A stretch of DNA of 64,000 bases from CADCUY01 sp964242735 (lineage in GTDB: Bacteria > Actinomycetota > Actinomycetes > Actinomycetales > Quadrisphaeraceae), in assembly GCA_964242735.1 (NCBI GenBank), contig CAXTAK010000002.1, positions 248,001 through 312,000 on the forward strand. The letters are read 5' to 3'. A program made the translations under genes and the position numbers. Below, piece after piece: positions 34,178-42,943 of the stretch (positions are counted from its first letter, which is position 1; the number at the start of each line of letters is the position of its first letter). The notes under the pieces are model-generated. The model had not been told where the DNA came from. It searched no databases and was given only the letters and a program-made list of their open reading frames with translations.

Positions 34178-34890
34178 GCGAGGGCACCCGACCCACCACC
34201 GCACCCATCACCGTCGGCCTCGTCGACGACCAGGAGCTGGTGCGCGCCGGCCTGGCCATGGTCGTCGACTCCCAGCCCGACCTGCGCGTGGTCGCCCAGG
34301 CGGGCGACGGCGAGCAGGCGCTGGCCTCGGCGGCGATGCGCGGCGCCGACGTGGTGCTCATGGACGTGCGCATGCCGCGCATGGACGGCATCGCCGCCAC
34401 CCGCTCGCTCGTGCGCCCGGACGGCGGGGGCCCGAGGGTCGTGGTCCTGACGACCTTCGACCTCGATGAGCACGTGCTCGACGCGGTGCACGCCGGGGCC
34501 AGCGGCTTCCTGCTCAAGGATTCCCCGCCGGAGGCGCTGCTGGGGGCGATCCGCACCGTGCACCGCGGCGACGCGGTGATCGCCCCGTCGACGACCCGGC
34601 GCCTCCTCGCCCACGTGGCGCCGATGCTGCGCGAGGCCGAGGCGGCGCGCCACCCCGCTGGGGCGCCCCCCGCCGCGGTGCTCGACGTCCTCACCACGCG
34701 CGAGCGCGAGGTGCTCGAGCAGATGGCGACGGGCAGCTCGAACGCGGAGATCGCCGCGCACTTCGTGCTCTCGGAGACCACGGTGAAGACCCACGTGGGC
34801 CGGGTGCTCGCCAAGCTGGGCTGCCGCGACCGGGTGCAGGCGGTGGTGCTCGCGCACCGCGTGGGGCTGGTGCGCCCTGACCGGCCCTGA
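34174..34890 (+). CDS. Two-component response regulator, NarL/FixJ family
   Basis: The 238-residue regulator has an N-terminal receiver with VGLVDDQELVRAGL (acidic pocket), phospho-Asp in VVLMDVRMPRMDG and LKDSPPE (conserved Lys), and a C-terminal LuxR-type helix-turn-helix (LTTREREVLEQMATGSSNAE, TVKTHVGRVLAKLG). It probably controls the ABC exporter genes 118 bp downstream. Confidence 0.93.
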   Translation: MSEGTRPTTAPITVGLVDDQELVRAGLAMVVDSQPDLRVVAQAGDGEQALASAAMRGADVVLMDVRMPRMDGIAATRSLVRPDGGGPRVVVLTTFDLDEHVLDAVHAGASGFLLKDSPPEALLGAIRTVHRGDAVIAPSTTRRLLAHVAPMLREAEAARHPAGAPPAAVLDVLTTREREVLEQMATGSSNAEIAAHFVLSETTVKTHVGRVLAKLGCRDRVQAVVLAHRVGLVRPDRP

Positions 34891-35007
34891 CCGGCCCTGA
34901 GGGCCCGCTCCTCCTCCTGCAGGATGACCCGGCGACCGGTCCGCGGTCCTCGAGGTCGTCCTCGACGACGACGCGGCGCAGGTGACCCGGCACCTGGCGT
35001 CACCGGC

Positions 35008-35757
35008 ATGGACCACTCCCCGACCGCTGTGCGCGCCGTCGCCCTCACCGAGGTCTACGGGCGCGGCGAGACCGCCGTGCGCGCGCTGGACGGCGTCGAC
35101 GTCGCCTTCGCCGCGCGCGCCCTCACCGCGATCATGGGCCCGTCGGGCTCGGGCAAGTCGACCCTGATGCACTGCCTGGCGGGCCTGGACGTCGTCACCG
35201 ACGGCCAGGTGTGGCTGGGCGGTACCGCCCTGCGGGGCCTGGGCGACGACGCGCTGACCCTGTTGCGCCGCGAGCGCGTGGGCTTCGTCTTCCAGTCCTT
35301 CAACCTGCTGCCGATGCTCACCGCGCGGCAGAACCTGCTGCTGCCCACGGAGCTCGCCGGGACCCGCGTGGACCAGGCGTGGTTCGACCAGCTCGTGCAC
35401 GTGCTCGGGCTCGGGCAGCGCCTCGACCACCGGCCCGGCGAGCTCTCCGGCGGGCAGCAGCAGCGCGTCGCCATCGCTCGGGCGCTGGTGACCCGGCCCG
35501 ACGTCGTCTTCGCCGACGAGCCGACCGGCAACCTCGACTCCCGCTCCGGGGCGCAGGTGCTCGACCTGCTGCGCCGCAGCGTGCGCGAGCTGGGGCAGAC
35601 CGTCGTCATGGTTACCCACGACCCGGTGGCCGCCTCCTACGCCGACCGCGTGGTGCTGCTCGCCGACGGGCGCTTGGCCGGTGAGCTGCTCGACCCGACG
35701 CCGGAGCGCGTGCTCGCGGCGCTGGCCGCGCTCGACGCGGCGCCGGCGGGAGTCTGA
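35008..35757 (+). CDS. ABC transporter ATP-binding protein, MacB/LolD type
   Basis: The 249-residue ATPase has Walker A GPSGSGKST, Q-loop FVFQSFNLLP, signature LSGGQQQRVAIARAL, Walker B VVFADEPTGNLDS and the H-loop VTHD. The EPTGNLDS form is typical of MacB/LolD/FtsE-type mechanotransmission exporters. ATG 35008 is the first start giving the full domain; no strong ribosome site is seen. One base separates its stop from the permease GTG. Confidence 0.92.
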   Translation: MDHSPTAVRAVALTEVYGRGETAVRALDGVDVAFAARALTAIMGPSGSGKSTLMHCLAGLDVVTDGQVWLGGTALRGLGDDALTLLRRERVGFVFQSFNLLPMLTARQNLLLPTELAGTRVDQAWFDQLVHVLGLGQRLDHRPGELSGGQQQRVAIARALVTRPDVVFADEPTGNLDSRSGAQVLDLLRRSVRELGQTVVMVTHDPVAASYADRVVLLADGRLAGELLDPTPERVLAALAALDAAPAGV

Positions 35758-35758
35758 C

Positions 35759-38350
35759 GTGCTGGGGCTGGCCCTGACCCAGGCGCGCGCCCACGCCGGT
35801 CGGCTGGTGGCGGCGGGGGTGGCCGTGCTCGTCGGCACGGCCTTCGTCGCCGCGACGCTGGCGGTGGGGGGCCTGCTGCGCAGCACGGTGACGGCGGCCG
35901 TGTCGGCCAGCTACGCGGGGGCCGACGTGGTCGTCAGCGCCGGCCCGATCGACGAGGGACTGGTCGAGCGGGCCGGGCGCGCGGACGGCACGGCGGCCGC
36001 CGAGGGCCGGCGCACCACCTACGTCGACGTGCAGACCGCGGGGCGCACCGATCTCGTCCAGGTCGCCTCGACGCCGCGGGCGCGGGCCCTGCGCGACCCG
36101 GTCGAGGTGGCGCGCGGGCGCCTGCCCGACGCGCCGGGCGAGGTGGCGCTCGACGAGGCCCTCGCCGAGCGCCTCGACCTCGGTGTGGGCGACGCGGTGA
36201 CCGTGCGCTGGTCGACGTACGCCGCCGACCCGGCGGCGGCCGAGGCGGCGGAGTCCTCGACCCGGGCCGCGGCGCCGGAGGTCGTCGGCCTGCTCGCCCG
36301 GCGCACCGACCTCACCGGCGCGAGCCCCGAGCTGCTGGCCGACCCCGCCGACGCGGCCACCTGGTCGACCTTCGACGAGGCTCAGGGCCCCCAGGGGCTC
36401 GGTGCCGTGCTCGTCGTGGGCGCCCCCGGCACCGACCCGGGGGGGCTTCGGGACGCCGTCGCTCGCCAGGTGGGGAGCTCCGACGCCGTGGTGAGGACCG
36501 CCGAGGAGCAGACGGCGGCCAGCGTGGACGACTTCGCCGGCACCACCGGGCTGCTGACCGCGGTGCTGCTCGCCTTCGCCGCCCTCGCGGTGGTCGTCGC
36601 CGGTGTGGTGGTCACCAACACCCTGGCGGTGCTCGTGGCCCAGCGCCGGCGCGAGCTGGCGCTGCTGCGGTGCGTCGGGGCCACGCGGCGCCAGGTGCGC
36701 GACACGGTGCTGCTGGAGGCCGGCGCCCTGGGGCTGATCTCCTCCGCCGCCGGGGTGGCGCTGGGCGCCGGGCTGGCGCAGGCCGCCGCCACGGTGGTGA
36801 GCCGCGTCGACCTCGGCTTCACCACCCCGCCCACCGTGCCGCTGACGTGGCCCGCCGTGGTCGTGCCGCTGCTGGTCGGCACGGCCACCGCGGTGGCGGC
36901 GGCGCTCGCCCCGGCCCGCGCGGCCACCCGGGTGCTGCCCGTGGCGGCGCTGCGCCCGGCGGTCGTGCCGGCGCTCGGGCAGCGCGCGTCGTGGGGGCGC
37001 GTCGCGGCGACGGCGCTGCTCGTGCTCGGCGGCGGCGCGCTGCTGGCCGGCGGGGTCGTCCTGGCGGTGAGCGACGACGTCGGGGGCGTGCCGCTCGGCC
37101 TCGGCGTGCTGGGTGGGGCGGTGTCCTTCGTCGGGGTGCTCGTCGGCGCCCCGGTGCTGCTGCCGCCGGTGGTTCGGGCGCTGGGGTGGATGGCCGGGCG
37201 CGTCGGCGGGGTGCCCGCCCGCCTCGCCGGGTCGAACGCCGCGCGCAACCCGCACCGCACCGCGGTGACCGCCTCGGCGCTGGTCATCGGGGTGACCCTG
37301 GTGACGACGATGACCGTGGGCGCCGCCTCGGTGCAGCGGACGTTCGACGCCGAGCTCGACGCGGAGTTCCCCGTGGACGTGCTCGTCGCCCCCAGCACCG
37401 CCGCACTGGAGCTGACGGACACCTCGGCGGCGCTGGATCCGCGGGTGGTGACGGCCGTCGCGGGCCTGGTCGAGGACGGCACCGTGGAGGAGGCGGTGGC
37501 GCTGCCCGGCACGCTGGCCGAGGCGGGTGCTGCACCGGGCAGCAGCTGGTCGGTGCTCGGCCTCGACCCCGCCGACGTGGACTCGGTCCTGCGCGAGCCC
37601 AGTCTGCTGTCAGGTCTGGAGGACGGCACCGTGCTCGTGCCGCGGGTCCACCGGGGCCTCGTGCAGGACGGCGACTCCCTGGTGCTGACCGGCCCGGCGG
37701 GAGCGGTGGAGCTGACCGCGGTGATGACCCACCTGCCGGTCGAGGCCGTCGTGGTCACTCCGGCCGACCTGACCCGGCTCGACCCGGCGGCGCCGGCGGT
37801 GGGCCTGTGGATCGACGTCCCGGACCGGGCCGACGATCTCGCCGCCCTGACCGCCGTGGAGGACGCCGTGGCCACCGCGGTCGGCGACGGCGCCGCCGCC
37901 GCGGTGACGGGCGCTGCGGTGCAGCGCGCCGACATCGCCGGCACCATCGACGTGGTGCTCGGGGTGGTGCTGGCGCTGCTCGGCGTCGCGGTGGTCATCG
38001 CCCTCATCGGGGTGAGCAACACGCTGTCGCTGTCGGTGGTCGAGCGCACCCGGGAGTCGGCGCTGCTGCGGGCGATGGGCCTGACCCGGGGGCAGCTGCG
38101 GGCGTCCCTGGCCATCGAGGGACTGCTCATCGCCGCGGTCGGCGTGGTCGTGGGCCTGGTGCTGGGCACCGCCTACGGCTGGGCGGGCACCACCACCGTC
38201 TTAGGTGTGGAGCTGGACGAGCGGCTGGCGTTCCCCGCTGAACGGCTGGCCCTGGTGGCCGCGGTGGCGCTGGCCGCGGGCCTGCTCGCCTCGGTGCTCC
38301 CCGCCCGGCGCGCCGTCCGCACCCCGCCGGCGGCGGCGCTGGCGGAGTAG
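35759..38350 (+). CDS. ABC transporter permease with two FtsX domains
   Basis: The 863-residue permease has an N-terminal helix (LVAAGVAVLVGTAFVAATLA), an extracellular domain, then an FtsX block (LLTAVLLAFAALAVVVAGVV .. NTLAVLVAQRRRELALLRC), a second extracellular domain and a C-terminal FtsX block (ALLGVAVVIALIGVSNTL .. SALLRAMGLTRGQL). This duplicated layout is common for Streptomyces-type antimicrobial-peptide exporters linked to NarL-type two-component systems. GTG 35759 fits the spacing after the ATPase. Confidence 0.9.
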   Translation: MLGLALTQARAHAGRLVAAGVAVLVGTAFVAATLAVGGLLRSTVTAAVSASYAGADVVVSAGPIDEGLVERAGRADGTAAAEGRRTTYVDVQTAGRTDLVQVASTPRARALRDPVEVARGRLPDAPGEVALDEALAERLDLGVGDAVTVRWSTYAADPAAAEAAESSTRAAAPEVVGLLARRTDLTGASPELLADPADAATWSTFDEAQGPQGLGAVLVVGAPGTDPGGLRDAVARQVGSSDAVVRTAEEQTAASVDDFAGTTGLLTAVLLAFAALAVVVAGVVVTNTLAVLVAQRRRELALLRCVGATRRQVRDTVLLEAGALGLISSAAGVALGAGLAQAAATVVSRVDLGFTTPPTVPLTWPAVVVPLLVGTATAVAAALAPARAATRVLPVAALRPAVVPALGQRASWGRVAATALLVLGGGALLAGGVVLAVSDDVGGVPLGLGVLGGAVSFVGVLVGAPVLLPPVVRALGWMAGRVGGVPARLAGSNAARNPHRTAVTASALVIGVTLVTTMTVGAASVQRTFDAELDAEFPVDVLVAPSTAALELTDTSAALDPRVVTAVAGLVEDGTVEEAVALPGTLAEAGAAPGSSWSVLGLDPADVDSVLREPSLLSGLEDGTVLVPRVHRGLVQDGDSLVLTGPAGAVELTAVMTHLPVEAVVVTPADLTRLDPAAPAVGLWIDVPDRADDLAALTAVEDAVATAVGDGAAAAVTGAAVQRADIAGTIDVVLGVVLALLGVAVVIALIGVSNTLSLSVVERTRESALLRAMGLTRGQLRASLAIEGLLIAAVGVVVGLVLGTAYGWAGTTTVLGVELDERLAFPAERLALVAAVALAAGLLASVLPARRAVRTPPAAALAE

Positions 38351-38354
38351 CGCG

Positions 38355-38406
38355 CGACCTGTCCGACCCTCGCCGTAGAGGAGCACGGTGCGGGTCGGAC
38401 AGGTCG
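38355..38406. terminator. Bidirectional terminator, perfect 15-bp stem
   Basis: CGACCTGTCCGACCC (38355-38369) and GGGTCGGACAGGTCG (38392-38406) are perfect inverted repeats with a 22-base loop, exactly in the gap between the convergent permease and DUF2256/DUF3253 genes. Confidence 0.8.
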
Positions 38407-38447
38407 ACCTGACGGCGCGGGCGCGGTGCCGTGCCGAGGAGGCCGCG

Positions 38448-38846
38448 TCACCGCGGGCGGCGCACCCGGATCGGCCCCTTCGCCGTGCTGGGGTCGACCA
38501 CGCGCCCGCCCTGGGTGATCTGCGCGCCACCGGCGGCCACCAGGCGCCGGGCCGCGGCGCGGGCGGGCTCCACCAGCTCGCGCCACGCCTCACCGTCCAG
38601 GCCCCGCTCGGCGGCGGCGGCGCGGGCGACCTCGCTCGGGCACACCGACGCCGATGCCGCACGGACGTCGAGCAGGGCCACCAGGGCGGCGTCCAGCGCG
38701 GCGTCGACCTCGCGGCCGCTGCCGGAACGCGCCCGCCGGCGGCAGGCGTCGGAGCAGTAGCGGACCTCGTCCCAGCTGCGCTCCCACTTCTTGCGCCAGG
38801 TGATGGTGCGCCCGCACACCGCGCAGTCCTTGGTGGGGACGCTCAC
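38448..38846 (-). CDS. DUF2256-DUF3253 protein
   Basis: The 132-residue protein has an N-terminal treble-clef-like zinc site (CAVCGRTITWRKKWERSW, then RYCSDACR), which is DUF2256, joined to a helical DUF3253 (AALDAALVALLDVRAASASV, CPSEVARAA). GTG 38846 overlaps the ABC exporter stop by GTGA. The function is unknown; a nucleic-acid or zinc role is only inference. Confidence 0.82.
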   Translation of the reverse strand: MSVPTKDCAVCGRTITWRKKWERSWDEVRYCSDACRRRARSGSGREVDAALDAALVALLDVRAASASVCPSEVARAAAAERGLDGEAWRELVEPARAAARRLVAAGGAQITQGGRVVDPSTAKGPIRVRRPR

Positions 38847-40699
38847 GCCACGCCCGCCCGCACGGGGGGGTGCACCGCCTGCCCGGTCTGGACCGCCCAC
38901 AGCGCCGCGTACGCCCCGCCGGCGGCGACCAGCTCGTCGTGGGTGCCGGCCTCGGCCACCGCGCCGCCGGCGAGCACGTGGATGCGGTCGGCGTCGCGCA
39001 CCGTGGAGAGCCGGTGGGCGACCACCAGCGCGGTGCGCCTCGCCGTGACCGTGGCGAGGCTGCGCTGGATGGCCGCCTCGGTCTCGTTGTCGACCGCGGA
39101 CGTCGCCTCGTCGAGCACCAGCAGCGCCGGGTCGCGCAGGATCGCCCGCGCCAGGGCGATGCGCTGGCGCTGCCCGCCCGAGAGCAGCTGCCCGCGCTCG
39201 CCGACGACGGTGTCGTAGCCGCGGGGCAGGGCGGCGATGAAGTCGTGCGCCTCGGCGAGGTGCGCGGCCCGCTCCACCTCGGCGTCGCCCACACCCTCAC
39301 CCGCGCCCCGCCCGTAGGCGACGTTCTCGCGCACGGTGCCGTGGAAGAGGTGCACGTCCTGGCTGACGTAGCCGATCACCCCGCGCAGCGCGTCCCACGA
39401 CAGGTCGCGCACGTCCACGCCGTCGAGCAGCACCCGCCCCTCGCGCGGGTCGCCGAAGCGCAGCACCAGGCGCAGCACGCTCGACTTGCCCGCACCCGTG
39501 GTCCCGACCACGGCGTGGGTCTCTCCGGCCGGCACGACCAGGTCGAGGCCGCGCAGCACGTCGGGCCCGTCGTCGTAGCCGAAGCGGACGCCGCGCAGCT
39601 CCAGGCGGCCGCGCGCGACGCCGGTCAGGTCGGCGGCGCCCTCGACCTGCGCCGGCCGCTCGGCCAGCAGGCGCAGGATCCGCCGGGTGGAGGCCATCGC
39701 CCGCTGGTAGAGGTCGAGGGTCTCCCCGAGCCGGGTCAGGGGCCACAGCAGCCGCTGGGTGGAGAAGACCAGCGCCGTGTACAACCCCACGGCCAGGTCG
39801 CCCTCCAGCGCCAGGTACCCGCCGAGCAGCAGGGTCGAGGTGAACCCGGCGAGGATCGCCATGCGGATCAGGGGCACGAACGCCGCCGAGGTGGCGATCG
39901 CCGCGAGGTTCGCGCTCCGGTACGCGGCGGACGCGGCGGCGACGCGGGCGACCTCGGCGCGCTCGGCGGTGAAGGCCTTGATCGTGCTCAGCCCCCCGAG
40001 GTTCGTCGCGGTGGTCGCCGAGACCTCGCCCGCCGCCTCGCGCACCGCCGCGTACCGGGGCTGCAGGCGGCGCTGGAAGGCGATCGAGCCCGCGACGATG
40101 ACCGGCACGGGCGCGAAGGCCAGCAGCGCCAGCTGCCACGAGGAGACCGCGAAGACCGCCCCGACGAGGAGCACGGTCAGCCCGGTGCGCAGGAGCGTCG
40201 AGGCGCCGACGTCGAGGAAGCGCTCGAGGGCGTTGACGTCCTCGGTGAGCACCGAGAGCGTGCCGCCGCTGGCCCGGCGCTCGTGCCATCCGACGTCCAG
40301 GCCCTGCGCGACGGTGTAGGCGTCGACCCTCAGCTCGTGCTCGACGCTCTGCGCCAGGCCCCGCCACGCCAGCGCCGCGCCGTAGTCGGTGACCGACTCC
40401 ACCACCCACACCAGCGCGTTCACGACCGCGATGGCGACCAGCTGCTGGAAGCGGTCCGCGCCCCCCAGCAGGGTGCCGACCAGGGAGCTCTCCCCGCGCA
40501 CCACCACGTCGATGGCGGCGGCGATGAGCAGCTCGGGGGCGACGTCGGCCGCGGTGTTCAGGGCGCTCAGCACCACCGCGAGGACCAGGCGCGGGCGGTG
40601 GCGGCGGTGGCGGCGCCACAGCTCCCCCAGCGGGTGGTCGGGCTGGGTCGCAGGTGGTGGGGCTGCGGCGTCACTGACACCGGCGGGTCGTGGTGGCAC
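38843..40699 (-). CDS. ABC exporter, fused membrane and ATPase domains
   Basis: The 618-residue half-transporter has six membrane helices in residues about 40-310, then an ATPase with GTTGAGKSS (Walker A), YVSQDVHLFHG (Q-loop), LLSGGQRQRIALARAIL (signature), LLVLDEATSAVDNETE (Walker B) and VAHRLSTV (H-loop). It works as a homodimer or with a partner; no partner gene is adjacent. GTG 40699 has a TACCGT box at six bases. The frame upstream of it is shadow. Confidence 0.9.
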   Translation of the reverse strand: MPPRPAGVSDAAAPPPATQPDHPLGELWRRHRRHRPRLVLAVVLSALNTAADVAPELLIAAAIDVVVRGESSLVGTLLGGADRFQQLVAIAVVNALVWVVESVTDYGAALAWRGLAQSVEHELRVDAYTVAQGLDVGWHERRASGGTLSVLTEDVNALERFLDVGASTLLRTGLTVLLVGAVFAVSSWQLALLAFAPVPVIVAGSIAFQRRLQPRYAAVREAAGEVSATTATNLGGLSTIKAFTAERAEVARVAAASAAYRSANLAAIATSAAFVPLIRMAILAGFTSTLLLGGYLALEGDLAVGLYTALVFSTQRLLWPLTRLGETLDLYQRAMASTRRILRLLAERPAQVEGAADLTGVARGRLELRGVRFGYDDGPDVLRGLDLVVPAGETHAVVGTTGAGKSSVLRLVLRFGDPREGRVLLDGVDVRDLSWDALRGVIGYVSQDVHLFHGTVRENVAYGRGAGEGVGDAEVERAAHLAEAHDFIAALPRGYDTVVGERGQLLSGGQRQRIALARAILRDPALLVLDEATSAVDNETEAAIQRSLATVTARRTALVVAHRLSTVRDADRIHVLAGGAVAEAGTHDELVAAGGAYAALWAVQTGQAVHPPVRAGVA

Positions 40700-40705
40700 C
40701 GGGTC

Positions 40706-40711
40706 ACGGTA
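40706..40711 (-). promoter_or_regulatory. -10 element of the ABC exporter gene (leaderless)
   Basis: TACCGT on the minus strand, six bases before GTG 40699. Confidence 0.55.
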
Positions 40712-40734
40712 GGCGGCGTCACAGCAGGCGGCGG

Positions 40735-41244
40735 TCACGGTGAGCGGCGGCCCCGACGGGGATGCACCAGCACGAAGCGCTGCAGCACCACCGGCCAGTC
40801 GTCGGCCCGGTCGACCCGCAGGCCCCAGAACGCGGCGTGCGCCTGGCGCCACGAGGCGAGGGTGGCGGCGCCCTCGCCCTCCGCGGCGGCGTGCTCGGCG
40901 GTGACCCGGGCGAAGACGGTGACCTCCACCGCGGTGGTGCGGATCACCGCCCGCGGCACCCCGCCACCGTCCAGGACGATCTCCAGGTCGCCCACCGCGG
41001 GCAGCGGCTCGCCCTCCCGGCGGTGCTCGACGAGCGCGGAGCTGGTGGCGGTCTTCGTGCCGTCGAGCACCAGGGCGAGCAGCTCGTCGGCCTGCTCGCG
41101 GGTGGCCCCGAAGGCGAAGGCGGCGGGCGCGAGCGCCCCCGCGGCGCTCTGGCCCACGACCACCCCGATGCGAGCGAAGGGGTCGCGCTGCACCAGCGGG
41201 CGCACCCGCTGCCAGTACGCCGCGACGTCGGTCGGCTCCTCCAC
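40735..41244 (-). CDS. ASCH-domain protein
   Basis: The 169-residue protein has the ASCH signature around LALVLDGTKTATSSALVEH, then LPAVGDLEIVLDGGGVPRAVI and TVFARVTAEHAAAEGEG. ASCH is a PUA-like RNA-binding fold. GTG 41244 follows GGGAGGAGGGG. A 14-bp unit, TCCCGGCCCGCTCG, is repeated twice in tandem just upstream (41254-41281). Confidence 0.85.
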   Translation of the reverse strand: MEEPTDVAAYWQRVRPLVQRDPFARIGVVVGQSAAGALAPAAFAFGATREQADELLALVLDGTKTATSSALVEHRREGEPLPAVGDLEIVLDGGGVPRAVIRTTAVEVTVFARVTAEHAAAEGEGAATLASWRQAHAAFWGLRVDRADDWPVVLQRFVLVHPRRGRRSP

Positions 41245-41322
41245 GCCCCCTCCTCCCGGCCCGCTCGTCCCGGCCCGCTCGCGTCGACCCGCCCGCGACG
41301 GGCCCGGTGCCGGCGGTGCGCC

Positions 41323-42369
41323 TCAGCGCGCCGCGGACCCCTCGACGTAGCCCGCGTCGCCATCGGCCCCGGCGTCGTCGCGCACCCAGCTGAACAGCTG
41401 GCGCAGCTCGCGCCCGGTGGCCTCGATGGGGTGCCCCTCCTGCTCGCGGCGCAGCGCGGTGAACTCCGGGCCCCCGGCGTCCTGGTCGGCGATGAACCGC
41501 TCCGCGAAGGCGCCGCTGGTGATGTCGCCGAGGACGTCCTTCATCCGCGCCTTCACCGAGTCGTCCACGACCCGGGGCCCGGAGACGTAGTCGCCGTACT
41601 CCGCGGTGTCCGAGACGCTCCACCGCTGCTTGGCCAGACCCCCCTCGTACATCAGGTCCACGATGAGCTTCAGCTCGTGCAGGGTCTCGAAGTACGCGAC
41701 CTCGGGCTGGTACCCGGCCTCGGTGAGGGTCTCGAAACCGGCCTGCACGAGCCGGGAGACCCCTCCGCACAGCACGGCCTGCTCACCGAAGAGGTCGGTC
41801 TCGGTCTCCTCGGTGAAGGTGGTGCGGATGCCCGCGGCGCGCAGACCCCCGATGGCCTTCGCGTAGGACAGCGCGAGCGGCCACGCGCCACCGGTGGCGT
41901 CCTGCTCGACGGCGACGATGACCGGAACCCCGCGCCCCGCGACGTACTCCCGGCGCACCAGGTGACCGGGGCCCTTGGGGGCGACCATCGCGACGTCCAC
42001 CCCCGCGGGCGGGGTGATGTAGCCGAAGCGGATGTTGAACCCGTGCCCGAAGAGCAGGGCCTTCCCGTCGCTCAGGTGCGGCTCGATCGACTCCGCGTAG
42101 ACGTGGCGGGCCACGTGGTCGGGCACCAGCAGCATGACCACCTCCGCCTCCTGCGCGGCCTCGGCGACGCCGACCACGCGCAGGCCCTGCGCCTCCGCCT
42201 TCGCGCGGCTGGCGGAGCCCTCGGCGAGGCCGACGCGCACGTCCACGCCGGAGTCGCGCAGGCTCAGCGCGTGGGCGTGGCCCTGGCTGCCGTAACCGAT
42301 CACGGCGACGGGGCGGCCCTGGACGACGCTCAGGTCGGCGTCGGCGTCGTAGTACAGCTCGGCGGCCAT
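41323..42369 (-). CDS. ilvC: Ketol-acid reductoisomerase
   Basis: NADPH- and Mg-dependent enzyme of 348 residues, class I length. VIGYGSQGHAHALSLRDSG is the nucleotide site, FGHGFNIRFGYI and APKGPGHLVRREY the active-site loops, and ETETDLFGEQAVLCGG holds the metal-binding Asp/Glu. Last gene of ilvBNC, about 60 bp after ilvN. Confidence 0.96.
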   Translation of the reverse strand: MAAELYYDADADLSVVQGRPVAVIGYGSQGHAHALSLRDSGVDVRVGLAEGSASRAKAEAQGLRVVGVAEAAQEAEVVMLLVPDHVARHVYAESIEPHLSDGKALLFGHGFNIRFGYITPPAGVDVAMVAPKGPGHLVRREYVAGRGVPVIVAVEQDATGGAWPLALSYAKAIGGLRAAGIRTTFTEETETDLFGEQAVLCGGVSRLVQAGFETLTEAGYQPEVAYFETLHELKLIVDLMYEGGLAKQRWSVSDTAEYGDYVSGPRVVDDSVKARMKDVLGDITSGAFAERFIADQDAGGPEFTALRREQEGHPIEATGRELRQLFSWVRDDAGADGDAGYVEGSAAR

Positions 42370-42430
42370 GGTGTCTCCTCGTGTGGCGCTGGGGTGGTGG
42401 GCTGGGGTGCTGGGCGCGCTGGGGCGGGTC

Positions 42431-42943
42431 TCAGGCGGTGGCGCGCGGGCGGTCGGCCATCGAGCGGGCGCCGCGGCCGATGCCCACGACGCCGGACTGC
42501 ACGATCTCGCGCACCCCGAACGGCTCCAGGGCCCGCAGCAGCGCCTCGTTCTTCTCGGGGCGGCCGATCGCCTCCACGACGAGCGCGTCCACCGCGACGT
42601 CGACGACGCGGCCGCGGAACAGCTCGGTGACGGCCGCGACCTGGGGGCGCGCCGCGGCGTCGGCGCGCACCTTCACCAGCAGCACCTCCCGCTGCACGGA
42701 GGCCTCCGGGTCGAGCTCGACGACCTTCAGCACGTTGACCAGCTTGTTCAGCTGCTTGGTCACCTGCTCCAGGGGGTTCGCCTCGACGTCGACCACGACC
42801 GTGATGCGCGAGGTGTCGCGGGTCTCGGTGGGCCCGACCGCGAGGGAGTGGATGTTGAACCCGCGCCGGGCGAACAGGGCCGCGACCCGGGTGAGGACGG
42901 CGGGGCGGTCCTCCACCAGCACCGACAGGGTGTGCCGACTCAT
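42431..42943 (-). CDS. ilvN: Acetolactate synthase small (regulatory) subunit
   Basis: The 170-residue subunit has an N-terminal ACT domain (HTLSVLVEDRPAVLTRVAAL, RGFNIHSLAVG) that gives valine feedback inhibition and a C-terminal ALS_ss domain. ATG 42943 overlaps the ilvB stop by ATGA. The frame further upstream is shadow of ilvB. Confidence 0.95.
   Translation of the reverse strand: MSRHTLSVLVEDRPAVLTRVAALFARRGFNIHSLAVGPTETRDTSRITVVVDVEANPLEQVTKQLNKLVNVLKVVELDPEASVQREVLLVKVRADAAARPQVAAVTELFRGRVVDVAVDALVVEAIGRPEKNEALLRALEPFGVREIVQSGVVGIGRGARSMADRPRATA

Noticed and set aside
34893..34905. GGCCC-TGA-GGGCC as terminator of the response-regulator gene
   Set aside because: Only five pairs and part of a TGACCGGCCC direct repeat; too weak to separate from background at this GC content.
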